From NCBI GenBank assembly GCA_947470805.1, contig CANIVU010000019.1, positions 24,774 through 88,773 of the forward strand: a stretch of DNA of 64,000 nucleotides, read 5' to 3'. This document shows positions 8,397 to 15,752 of this stretch, in pieces. The notes under the pieces were generated by a model. That model was not told where the DNA came from, did no database searches, and worked only from the letters and a program-made list of their open reading frames with translations. A program made the translations under genes and the position numbers. This stretch comes from Acidobacteriota bacterium. Lineage in GTDB: Bacteria > Acidobacteriota > Terriglobia > Bryobacterales > Bryobacteraceae. The number at the start of each line of letters is the position of its first letter. Positions within the stretch are counted from its first letter, which is position 1.

Positions 8397-9616
8397 GCGA
8401 ATTCCTCCTCAAATACGCCGACGCGCGTGGGCAGATCAAACAGGAAGTGGTTGACGGTAATTCGGAGAACGAGATCCGGGATAAGTTCGCCAATCAGGGC
8501 TTCCTGGTTTATTCGATCAAGCCGAAGGGCAAGTTCGACGCGATCACGACTGGCGCCGGCAAATCGCGGCCAAAGAAGATCGATCTGGAGAAGTTCCTGA
8601 TCTTCAATCAGCAGTTCGTGACGCTGATCCGCGCCGGGCTGCCGATTCTGAAATCGCTCGACCTCCTAGCCACCCGATTGACCGATGAAAAGCTGAGTCC
8701 GTTCGTCACCGCCGTACGCGACGAGGTCCGCATCGGCACGTCGTTGAGCGACGCTTTTGCGAAGCAGAACGTCTTTCCGCCGATCTACATTTCGTCGATC
8801 CTGGCCGGTGAAAAGTCCGGCTCGCTGGTGGAAGTGCTGGACCGGTACGTCACCTATCAGCGCCGCAACCTGGCGGTGAAAAAGAAGCTGATCGGCGCGT
8901 TGATTTATCCGGTGCTGCTGATCGCGCTGGTGATTCTGCTGGTCGGATTCCTCGTCACTTATGTGGTGCCGCAGTTCGCTGAGTTGTACTCGTCGATGGA
9001 CGCGAAACTGCCCGGGCTGACGGTGTGGCTGATCTCGATTGGCACAGCGGCGCGGGACTACATCCTGCTGCTGATCGCGGCCATCTTTGGCGGCGGAGCG
9101 GGCAGCTACTTCTGGTCGAAGACCGAGGCCGCGCAGGAGACATTGGACAAGATCAAGATGCGGCTGCCGATCGCGGGCGAAATTTGGGTGAAGTACCAGG
9201 TGGCGCAGTTCTCGCGCGTCCTTTCCACCCTGTTGCTGGGCGGCATTCCGCTGGTGCAGGCGCTGGAGACGGCGGCGCAGAGCGTGGGCACGAAGCTGCT
9301 CGAAAAATCATTGGCGCGGGTGCGCCAGTCGGTCCGCGAAGGGAACTCCCTTTCGAGTTCGCTGGCGGACACGAAGATCTTTCCGGAGCTTTCGATTGAC
9401 ATGATCGAAGTCGGCGAATCGACCGGCGCGCTGCCGGCGATGTTGGGGAGCGTGGCCGAGTTCTACGAAGACGATGTGCAAACGCGGATGTCGGCGGCGC
9501 TGTCGCTGATCGAGCCGGGCATCATGATCTTCATGGGTATCTTCGTCGCCTTCGTTCTTGTTGCTCTGTATCTCCCGATCTTCTCGTTGTCGGATTCCAT
9601 TGGAGGGAGCCGCTAG
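8393..9616 (+). CDS. pilC: Type IV pilus / type II secretion inner-membrane platform protein (PilC/GspF)
   Basis: 407 residues with the duplicated T2SSF domain: first copy about 70-195 (FLIFNQQFVTLIRAGLPILK, then LAGEKSGSLVEVLDRY), membrane segment about 170-195 (LIYPVLLIALVILLVGFLVT), second copy about 275-395 (FSRVLSTLLLGGIPLVQALE, then MIEVGESTGALPAML) and a final membrane segment (MIFMGIFVAFVLVALYLPIF). It forms the platform that the PilB ATPase turns. GTG start overlaps the lolA stop by 4 bp. Family length of about 400 residues matches. Confidence 0.9.
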   Translation: MSEFLLKYADARGQIKQEVVDGNSENEIRDKFANQGFLVYSIKPKGKFDAITTGAGKSRPKKIDLEKFLIFNQQFVTLIRAGLPILKSLDLLATRLTDEKLSPFVTAVRDEVRIGTSLSDAFAKQNVFPPIYISSILAGEKSGSLVEVLDRYVTYQRRNLAVKKKLIGALIYPVLLIALVILLVGFLVTYVVPQFAELYSSMDAKLPGLTVWLISIGTAARDYILLLIAAIFGGGAGSYFWSKTEAAQETLDKIKMRLPIAGEIWVKYQVAQFSRVLSTLLLGGIPLVQALETAAQSVGTKLLEKSLARVRQSVREGNSLSSSLADTKIFPELSIDMIEVGESTGALPAMLGSVAEFYEDDVQTRMSAALSLIEPGIMIFMGIFVAFVLVALYLPIFSLSDSIGGSR

Positions 9617-9618
9617 TT

Positions 9619-11256
9619 ATGGCCACCGAACGCGCCAATCTGATTGACCCGCAGGTGGAAATCACCAACGCCAAGGCGCTTGCCGCGCGGTACCGGGCCG
9701 GGTATCTGGATCTGAAAGAAGGCAAGGTCGACCTGGAACTGCTGCGACTCGTTCCGGTGGACATGATGTTCCGCTACAACTTCGTCCCGGTGGCGCTGGA
9801 GAAGACGCCGGGCGGGAGCGAGATTCTGGACATCGCCGTGGCCGATCCGCGGAACCTGCAGTTGATCGATGAACTCTCTGTTCTGCTGAAGAAGCGGCTG
9901 CGAGTGAAGGTCGCCGCACTGCACCAGATCAACGAACTGCTGAAGAAGACCGAGCAGTCGCAGCGGGTGCTCGAAGAAGTCACGGAAGGCTTTGCGTTGG
10001 ACGTCGTTGGCGGCGACGATGAGAACCCGGACGAGACGCTTTCGATCGACCGCATTTCGGCCGATCAGGACGAGATTGCGCCGGTCATCAAGCTGGTGGA
10101 CACGACGATTTTTAACGCCCTCGAGCGGAGAGCGTCGGACATCCATATCGAGACGCGCGATGGCGAAGTTGTCATCAAGTACCGTATCGACGGCGTGTTG
10201 CACTACGCTATGCCGCCGATTGCCAAAGACTGGCACTCGATGATCATTTCGCGTATCAAGGTCATGAGCGAGCTCGACATCGCCGAGCGGCGCGTACCGC
10301 AGGACGGCCGTTTCCGGGTGCGCTACAAGGGCCGGCTGATCGACTTCCGCGTCTCCATCATGCCCACGGTGCATGGCGAAGATTCGGTGTTGCGCGTGCT
10401 GGATAAAGAGTCGATGTCGGAGAAGTTCGCGAAGCTGACGCTTGACGTGGTTGGCTTCAGCGACCACGACGTTTCGCGATTCCGGCGGTACATCAAAGAG
10501 CCGTACGGGATGGTGCTGGTGACGGGGCCGACGGGGTCGGGCAAGACGACGACGCTGTATGCGGCACTGAGCGAGATCAAGAACGACGAAGACAAGATCG
10601 TCACCATTGAAGACCCGGTTGAATATCAGCTGAAGGGCATTACGCAGATCCCGGTGAACGAGAAAAAGGGGCTGACGTTTGCGCGCGGGTTGCGCTCCAT
10701 TTTGCGTCACGATCCGGACAAGATTCTGGTCGGCGAAATCCGCGATCAGGAGACGGCTCAAATCGCGATCAACGCCGCGCTGACAGGCCACTTGGTGTTC
10801 ACCACCGTCCACGCCAATAACGTATTGGACGTGATGGGCCGGTTCCTGAACATGGGTGTGGAACCGTACAACTTTGTGGCCGCGATGAACTGCATTCTGG
10901 CGCAGCGGCTGGTGCGCGTGATCTGCGATCACTGCAAGCGGCCGGTGCATGTGGACGATCAGGAGATTATCGACAGCCGGCTGAATCCGGAGGATTTCCG
11001 GGACGTGACGTTCTACGAAGGCGCCGGGTGTTTTGAGTGCGGCGGGACGGGGTATCATGGCCGGTCGGCGATTCATGAGTTGCTGGATTTGTCGGAGCGG
11101 ATGCGGGAGCTGATTTTGGAAAAGCGCCCGGCGTCGGAGATCAAACGGGTGGCTCGCGAAGAGGGCATGACGACGCTGCGCGAGTCGGCCATCGAGCGGG
11201 TGCGGGCGGGCATTACGACGCTGCGGGAAATCAATAAAGTGACGTTCATCGAGTAA
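9619..11256 (+). CDS. pilB: Type IV pilus assembly / type II secretion ATPase (PilB/GspE)
   Basis: 545 residues. An N-terminal T2SSE-N domain (about 30-140) is followed by the ATPase core: DIHIETRDGEVVIKYRIDGV, Walker A GPTGSGKTTT near 303, Asp box (IVTIEDPVEY), Walker B ILVGEIRDQETA and the His box GHLVFTTVHANN. Four Cys (CDHC and CFECGG) form the zinc-binding knuckle usual for extension ATPases. It powers pilus or pseudopilus assembly. It starts two bases after the pilC stop, so it sits in the same transcript. Confidence 0.9.
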   Translation: MATERANLIDPQVEITNAKALAARYRAGYLDLKEGKVDLELLRLVPVDMMFRYNFVPVALEKTPGGSEILDIAVADPRNLQLIDELSVLLKKRLRVKVAALHQINELLKKTEQSQRVLEEVTEGFALDVVGGDDENPDETLSIDRISADQDEIAPVIKLVDTTIFNALERRASDIHIETRDGEVVIKYRIDGVLHYAMPPIAKDWHSMIISRIKVMSELDIAERRVPQDGRFRVRYKGRLIDFRVSIMPTVHGEDSVLRVLDKESMSEKFAKLTLDVVGFSDHDVSRFRRYIKEPYGMVLVTGPTGSGKTTTLYAALSEIKNDEDKIVTIEDPVEYQLKGITQIPVNEKKGLTFARGLRSILRHDPDKILVGEIRDQETAQIAINAALTGHLVFTTVHANNVLDVMGRFLNMGVEPYNFVAAMNCILAQRLVRVICDHCKRPVHVDDQEIIDSRLNPEDFRDVTFYEGAGCFECGGTGYHGRSAIHELLDLSERMRELILEKRPASEIKRVAREEGMTTLRESAIERVRAGITTLREINKVTFIE

Positions 11257-11259
11257 CCC

Positions 11260-12120
11260 ATGTCATTTATCGACAAATTCAATGGCTTGCTGGCGGATCC
11301 GCCGCCGGAGTTCGGCTTCGAAGTCACGGAGGCAGGCCTTGCTTGGTCGTCGCCGAAGGGCAAGGGCTTCACGGCGTTTGAACCGGGCACGCTGCGGGTA
11401 TCGCCGAGCGAGGAAAACATTTTGCGGGCCGAATCGATGGCGCGGGCGGTGCGGGAAGTGACCGGCGACGCGGCAGGGCGGAAGCGGCGGACGGCGGCGG
11501 TGATTCTGCCGGATTACGCGGGGCGGACGACGGTGTTGGATTTCGACTCGTTCCCGGCCAAGACCGAGGAGCAGGAGACGCTGGTGAAGTTCCGGCTGCG
11601 GAAGGCCGTGCCGTTCGATATCGACTCGGCGTCGGTGAGCTATTTTGCGCAGCCGCGGCATGGGTCGAAGAAGGTCGATGTGATTGCGAGTTCGATGTCG
11701 CTGGAGACGTTGGCGCGGTATGAGGCGCCGTTCCGGGCGGCGGGGCTGCATGTGGGTTTTGTGACGGGTTCAATTCTGGCCGCGTTGAACGCGGTGCCGA
11801 ATACGGGCTGCCGGGTGGTGGTGAAGTTGAACGGGCTGGTGCTGGCGCTGGCGGTGACCGATAACGGCGCGCTGCGACTGCTGCGCACGATTGAGCTGCC
11901 CGAGGCGACGCCGGACGCGATTGCTGAACACCTGATGCCGACGTTGACCTACTTGGAAGACGAGTGGGGGAAGAAGCCGGAGAGCGTGTATGCCGTGGGT
12001 TTCGACCCGCAGTGGCTGGAACCGGAGCTGGGGGCCGAGGCGCTGAACGGGCCGTTCGGCGTAGCGCAGGCGCATAACGCGGGGCTGCTGGGCTGGCTCG
12101 CGGCGGGAGGGCGGCTGTGA
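11260..12120 (+). CDS. pilM: PilM-like pilus assembly protein
   Basis: 286 residues with the actin-like PilM layout, though divergent: VAAVILPDYAGRTTVLDFDS-like strand (residues about 80-95), KFRLRKAVPFDID, YFAQPR then VIASSMSLETLARYE, and a C-terminal part ending in an Ala/Gly-rich helix. PilM is a cytoplasmic ring protein that binds the N-terminal tail of PilN. The identity rests on the KFRLRKAVPF motif and on the position between pilB and pilN. Its stop overlaps a 24-codon frame by ATGA. Confidence 0.75.
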   Translation: MSFIDKFNGLLADPPPEFGFEVTEAGLAWSSPKGKGFTAFEPGTLRVSPSEENILRAESMARAVREVTGDAAGRKRRTAAVILPDYAGRTTVLDFDSFPAKTEEQETLVKFRLRKAVPFDIDSASVSYFAQPRHGSKKVDVIASSMSLETLARYEAPFRAAGLHVGFVTGSILAALNAVPNTGCRVVVKLNGLVLALAVTDNGALRLLRTIELPEATPDAIAEHLMPTLTYLEDEWGKKPESVYAVGFDPQWLEPELGAEALNGPFGVAQAHNAGLLGWLAAGGRL

Positions 12121-12194
12121 TGGCGGCTGAGCGTGGCATCAGACAATTCCTTGGTGACAGTCACCTAGGAAAGATCCGGGGGGTGGGGCGGTGA
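12120..12194 (+). CDS. Possible 24-codon ORF bridging pilM and pilN
   Basis: ATG at 12120 overlaps the pilM stop (ATGA), and the TGA at 12192 overlaps the pilN GTG start (GTGA). The frame encodes MAAERGIRQFLGDSHLGKIR plus four residues. It contains the 25-bp palindrome described separately. It may simply carry ribosomes from pilM to pilN rather than make a useful peptide. Confidence 0.3.
   Translation: MAAERGIRQFLGDSHLGKIRGVGR
12147..12171. repeat. 25-bp imperfect palindrome (REP-like) between pilM and pilN
   Basis: TTCCTTGGTGAC, a central A, then GTCACCTAGGAA: 11 of 12 positions pair. It sits in the only non-core segment of the pil operon. It could be a hairpin in the mRNA, an operator or a dispersed repeat. 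I find no second copy in this window. Confidence 0.55.
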
Positions 12195-12757
12195 GATATC
12201 CGATTAACCTGGCGAGTGAGCCGTTCCGGCGCGACCGGGCGATGATTGTCGCCTCGTCGGTGCTGGCGGGGTTGCTGGTGTTGACGTTTGGGCTGTTGGT
12301 GGCGTTGATCGTCAACGAACGGCACCAGAAGCGCGATGTGCTGGAGGCGACCGAGCAGGCTGAGGCCCAGGTGGCGAAGTTGGCTACCGAACAGTCCACC
12401 ATTGAGGCTTCCATGCGGAAGGCCGAGAACGCCGATGTGCTGGAACGGAGCGTCTTTCTGAACAACCTGATCGTCCGGAAGGGCGTGAGCTGGACGAAGC
12501 TGTTTGGGGATCTGGAATCCGTGATGCCGCATAACGTGCGGCTGGTGGCCATCCGGCCGCAGACGGACCCGAAGAACAATATTCAACTGGAGATGACGGT
12601 CGGCGCGCAGACGGTGGAGCCGGTCGTCGATTTGCTGAAGAAGATGGAAGGCTCCGGAATTTTCAGCGTCCCGAGTGTTGCCAATTGCCTGCCGCCGTCG
12701 CAGAGTGAACCGCTGTACCGGTGCCGCGTGAGTGTGAATTATGCCCAGAAACTTTAA
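12191..12757 (+). CDS. pilN: PilN-like pilus assembly protein
   Basis: 188 residues. The N-terminus RYPINLASEPF is the PilN tail that binds PilM (usually INLLP..), here of the INLASEPF form. One membrane segment follows (about 18-39), then a coiled coil (about 40-85) and a periplasmic ferredoxin-like domain (SWTKLFGDLESVMPHNVRLV). PilN pairs with PilO and connects the platform to PilP. GTG start, coupled by GTGA to the short upstream frame. Confidence 0.8.
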   Translation: MRYPINLASEPFRRDRAMIVASSVLAGLLVLTFGLLVALIVNERHQKRDVLEATEQAEAQVAKLATEQSTIEASMRKAENADVLERSVFLNNLIVRKGVSWTKLFGDLESVMPHNVRLVAIRPQTDPKNNIQLEMTVGAQTVEPVVDLLKKMEGSGIFSVPSVANCLPPSQSEPLYRCRVSVNYAQKL

Positions 12758-13643
12758 CATTGGCTCGCTGGTGGGCCAGTTGGGCCTGAAGAAAAACGAC
12801 CCGAGAACGACGGCGCGGATCGGGTTGGGCGTGCTGCTCCTTTGCAATCTGGTGGCGGGTTGGTTTGTGTACAGCCCCATTGGCGGCTCCGCCGAGGAGA
12901 TGGAGACTCGGCTGATGGATCTGCGGAAGCAGGTGTCGACCAAGCAGGCCGTGCTGAAGCGGAGCAAAGAGCTGGCGGCGAAGGTGGACAAGGGCCGAAC
13001 GCAGGGCGATGAGTTTTTGGGCCGGTACTTTTTGAGCCGGCCGACGACCTATTCGACGCTGGTTGGAGAGTTGAACTCGCTGGCCAAGGCGGCCGGTGTA
13101 CGGCCGAAGGAACAGGCGTTTAACGAGGAAGAAGTGGAGGGGTCTGACGAGTTGGGCATGGTAAGCATCACGGCCGGCTACGAGGGCAGTTATGCCGACC
13201 TGCTGCACTTCCTGCGGGAGCTCGACAAGGCCAACCGGCTGGTGATTATTGAGAGTCTGGCGGCTTCGCCCCAGCAGGGTACGGGCGTGTTGAACATTTC
13301 GCTGCGGTTGAATACGTTTATCCGGGAGACGCCGGTGGCGGCGCAGTTGGCGGCGTTGACGCAGCCTCGCGAGACTGTCGCGCAGCCCGGTGGGCCTGCC
13401 GCTCAGCCCGGCCCCCCTGTGGCGCAGCCCGCCCCCTCCGCGGCGCAGCCGGTGACCCCGGCGGTGGCGCCGAGTCCGGCAAAGCCGCTGCCCTCGGCAC
13501 CGGTGGCGCAGCCGCGTGGTGCGGCGAGTTCGCCTCTGAATCCGATGGCTCCGCCTCCCGGCGCGATTACTCCGCCTCCCGGCATGCCGGTTCCGCCTCC
13601 CGGCGCACCCACACCGGCGGCCAAGAGAGGAAGCGGACGATGA
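12741..13643 (+). CDS. pilO: PilO-like pilus assembly protein with Pro/Ala-rich tail
   Basis: 300 residues. Membrane segment about 30-47 (GVLLLCNLVAGWFVYSP), coiled coil to about 90, and the PilO periplasmic domain (YSTLVGELNSLAKAAGV, then SYADLLHFLRELDKANRLVI and LNISLRLNTFI). The last 90 residues are low-complexity: AQP-type repeats followed by three PPPG repeats, longer than usual for PilO. It overlaps pilN by 17 bp and pilP by 4 bp (ATGA). Forms the PilN-PilO heterodimer. Confidence 0.75.
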   Translation: MPRNFNIGSLVGQLGLKKNDPRTTARIGLGVLLLCNLVAGWFVYSPIGGSAEEMETRLMDLRKQVSTKQAVLKRSKELAAKVDKGRTQGDEFLGRYFLSRPTTYSTLVGELNSLAKAAGVRPKEQAFNEEEVEGSDELGMVSITAGYEGSYADLLHFLRELDKANRLVIIESLAASPQQGTGVLNISLRLNTFIRETPVAAQLAALTQPRETVAQPGGPAAQPGPPVAQPAPSAAQPVTPAVAPSPAKPLPSAPVAQPRGAASSPLNPMAPPPGAITPPPGMPVPPPGAPTPAAKRGSGR

Positions 13644-14380
13644 AACTAGGCGCTACTCCGAAACAAATCGCAATTCTGGGTGGACTGGTTGTATTGGCCC
13701 TGTTCCTGCAGTTCAGCGGCGGCGACGAAGACCGTCCGAAGTCCGATGCCAAGCGGGGTCCCTCCCCGGTGGCGAAGCCACTGCCGGTATCCGGATCGGC
13801 CGGGCCGCGGGCGGTGACGCCGGTGGCGGCAAAAAACGCCGCGGCGCCGAGGCCGAACAGCCGGAACCGGACAAGCCTGGAGTACAAGCCCGTTTTGCGG
13901 CCGCGCCGCGTGGAAGACCGCGTGGACCCGACGACGATTGACCCGACACTGCGCACCGATATTCTGGCCAAGCTCTCCACAATTCAGATCCAAGGCGGCT
14001 CGCGCCCGCTGTTTGATTTCGGCGCGGCACCTCCTCCACCAGTGGTGAAGGCGCCCGATCCGGGCAAAATTAAAGTGACCCCGGGCGCGGTGAAGCCGCC
14101 GCCAGTGGTGATTTCTCCCGTCAAGCCGCCGTCGGGTCCCGTGACAGCGGTGAAACCGCAGGCGCCCCCGATTCCATTGAAGTTCTACGGCTTCACATCG
14201 GCGCGGGCGGGGCTGAAGCGCGCGTTCTTCCTGGAGGGCGAAGACGTCTATGTCGCCAACGAAGGCGACATTGTGAAGAAACGCTATAAGGTAGTGCGCG
14301 TCAATCTAAATAGCGTTGTGATGGAAGACACCGAGTACAAGCAGCAGCAGACACTGCCATTGACCGAACAATCCCAATGA
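13640..14380 (+). CDS. pilP: PilP/GspC-like periplasmic protein
   Basis: 246 residues with a membrane anchor (IAILGGLVVLALFLQF), a long Pro/Ala-rich linker, and a C-terminal HR-type beta domain (LKFYGFTSARAGLKRAFFLE, then GDIVKKRYKVVRVNLNSVVM) as in PilP and GspC, which contact the secretin. The assignment is by domain shape and operon position; overall similarity to classical PilP is low. ATGA overlaps at both ends with pilO and the next gene. Confidence 0.6.
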   Translation: MKLGATPKQIAILGGLVVLALFLQFSGGDEDRPKSDAKRGPSPVAKPLPVSGSAGPRAVTPVAAKNAAAPRPNSRNRTSLEYKPVLRPRRVEDRVDPTTIDPTLRTDILAKLSTIQIQGGSRPLFDFGAAPPPPVVKAPDPGKIKVTPGAVKPPPVVISPVKPPSGPVTAVKPQAPPIPLKFYGFTSARAGLKRAFFLEGEDVYVANEGDIVKKRYKVVRVNLNSVVMEDTEYKQQQTLPLTEQSQ

Positions 14381-15717
14381 GAGTAACGCGGCGACAATCC
14401 GAACGGGGCTACGCGCTGATCTTCGTCTTCGCGCTGACGGCGATGATGGCGTTGTCGCTCTATATGGAATTGCCGCGGCTGGCGCTGGAGATGCAGCGGA
14501 ACCGGGAAGAGCTGCTGATTGAACGCGGCGAGCAGTATGTGCGCGCGATCAAGGTATTCCAAAAGAAGAACAAGAAGAATCCACAGACGATCGAGGAGTT
14601 GGAGAGCTTCAACGGCGTGCGGTTCCTGCGCAAACGGTATGTGGACCCGATGACGGGCAAGGACGATTGGCGGCTGATCCACACCGATGGAATGAAATTG
14701 ACCGATTCCCTGGTGGAGAAGCAGGCCAAGCCCGGCGAGACGCCGGAATCGAAAAGTACGAATTCGTTTGTGAGTGAGGGCGCTTCGTTTGGTTCGACCG
14801 GTGACGCGACGCAGGGCCGGGTGGCGCAGGCGCTGAACCGGCGGGCGAGCGAACAGCCGGGCGCGGCGGGCGCACCGCCTCCTCCAGGGACAGTATCGCC
14901 AACGGACCCGAACCCGATCAGCGAGCCGATGCAACAGCAGCAGATGTTGCAGCAACAGATGCAGCAGCAGATCATTCAGCAGCAACAGCAGAGCATGGTT
15001 CCGATCATTGGCCCGAATGGGCAGCCGATCCAGCGCGTGCCGGGGCTGCCGGGCCAGTTTGGCACGAGCGGCCAGTATCCGACGCAGGCCGCCAATTCCC
15101 AGACGGGCGGGACGGTATCGGGCGGATCGTCGTTCGGCAGCGGCTATAGCGGCGGGGTGGGCGGGAGCCCGACGATGGGCCCGCAACCGTCACCACAGCT
15201 ACAGCAGGGATCTTTCCGGCCTGGGGGCGGCTCCAATAGTTTTGGGGGCCAGATGACGGGTGGGCCGCCGATTCCCGGGCAGGGCGGTTTTGGCGGCGGG
15301 GCGCCGGGCGGCATTGCGGTGAACCCGGCGACGTCGATGATTCAGCAGATCCTGACACGGCCGAACCCGCAGGGGCTGGCCAATATTCAGGGCGGCATGG
15401 GCGGGGCGCAGGCGATGGGTGGCGGGATTGCGGGCGTGGCCAGCAAGCACGACGCCGAAGGAATCAAGATCTACAAGGAAAAGACGAATTACAAAGAGTG
15501 GGAGTTCGTCTATGACCCTTCGAAGGAGAAGGGCGCGATGGGCGCGATGGGCCAGATGCCGGGACAGGTGCAGGGTACGGTGGGCGGGCAGATGCCGGGG
15601 CAGCCTGGGTTTGGCGGACAGCAGGGTGGGTTTGGCGGGCAACAGGGCGGATTCGGTGGACAGCCGGGCGGTTTCGGTGGCCAACAAGGCGGTTTTGGCG
15701 GGACACCCCGGCGGTAG
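14377..15717 (+). CDS. Pseudopilin-like (GspG-type) protein with Gln/Gly-rich tail
   Basis: 446 residues. A short N-terminus is followed by a hydrophobic helix (YALIFVFALTAMMALSLYME), as in pseudopilins, though a classical GFTLIE cleavage site is missing. Then comes EQYVRAIKVFQKKNKKNPQT and RYVDPMTGKDDWRLIH, the GspG-like core with a DP.TG..W. motif. Residues about 185-446 are low-complexity: Gln-rich, then Gly-rich, closing with GGFGGQ repeats. A small ordered insert (ASKHDAEGIKIYKEKTNYKE) near 365-385 resembles the end of a GspG fold. The tail is unusual for a pilin. Last gene of the pil operon. Confidence 0.6.
   Translation: MRVTRRQSERGYALIFVFALTAMMALSLYMELPRLALEMQRNREELLIERGEQYVRAIKVFQKKNKKNPQTIEELESFNGVRFLRKRYVDPMTGKDDWRLIHTDGMKLTDSLVEKQAKPGETPESKSTNSFVSEGASFGSTGDATQGRVAQALNRRASEQPGAAGAPPPPGTVSPTDPNPISEPMQQQQMLQQQMQQQIIQQQQQSMVPIIGPNGQPIQRVPGLPGQFGTSGQYPTQAANSQTGGTVSGGSSFGSGYSGGVGGSPTMGPQPSPQLQQGSFRPGGGSNSFGGQMTGGPPIPGQGGFGGGAPGGIAVNPATSMIQQILTRPNPQGLANIQGGMGGAQAMGGGIAGVASKHDAEGIKIYKEKTNYKEWEFVYDPSKEKGAMGAMGQMPGQVQGTVGGQMPGQPGFGGQQGGFGGQQGGFGGQPGGFGGQQGGFGGTPRR
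15604..15714 (+). repeat. Tandem repeat coding for GGFGGQ units
   Basis: The end of the pseudopilin-like gene repeats a 21-24 bp unit that encodes GFGGQQG or GFGGQPG about five times. It explains the strong base periodicity here. Such repeats change length easily. Confidence 0.7.
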
Positions 15718-15752
15718 GGGGTAACGGTCGCAGTATACTGGCCTGACCCCGT

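Noticed and set aside
9613..11076. Long open frame opposite pilB
   Set aside because: It is the antisense shadow of pilB, rich in Arg, His and Gln with no fold-like pattern. The plus strand has full catalytic motifs.
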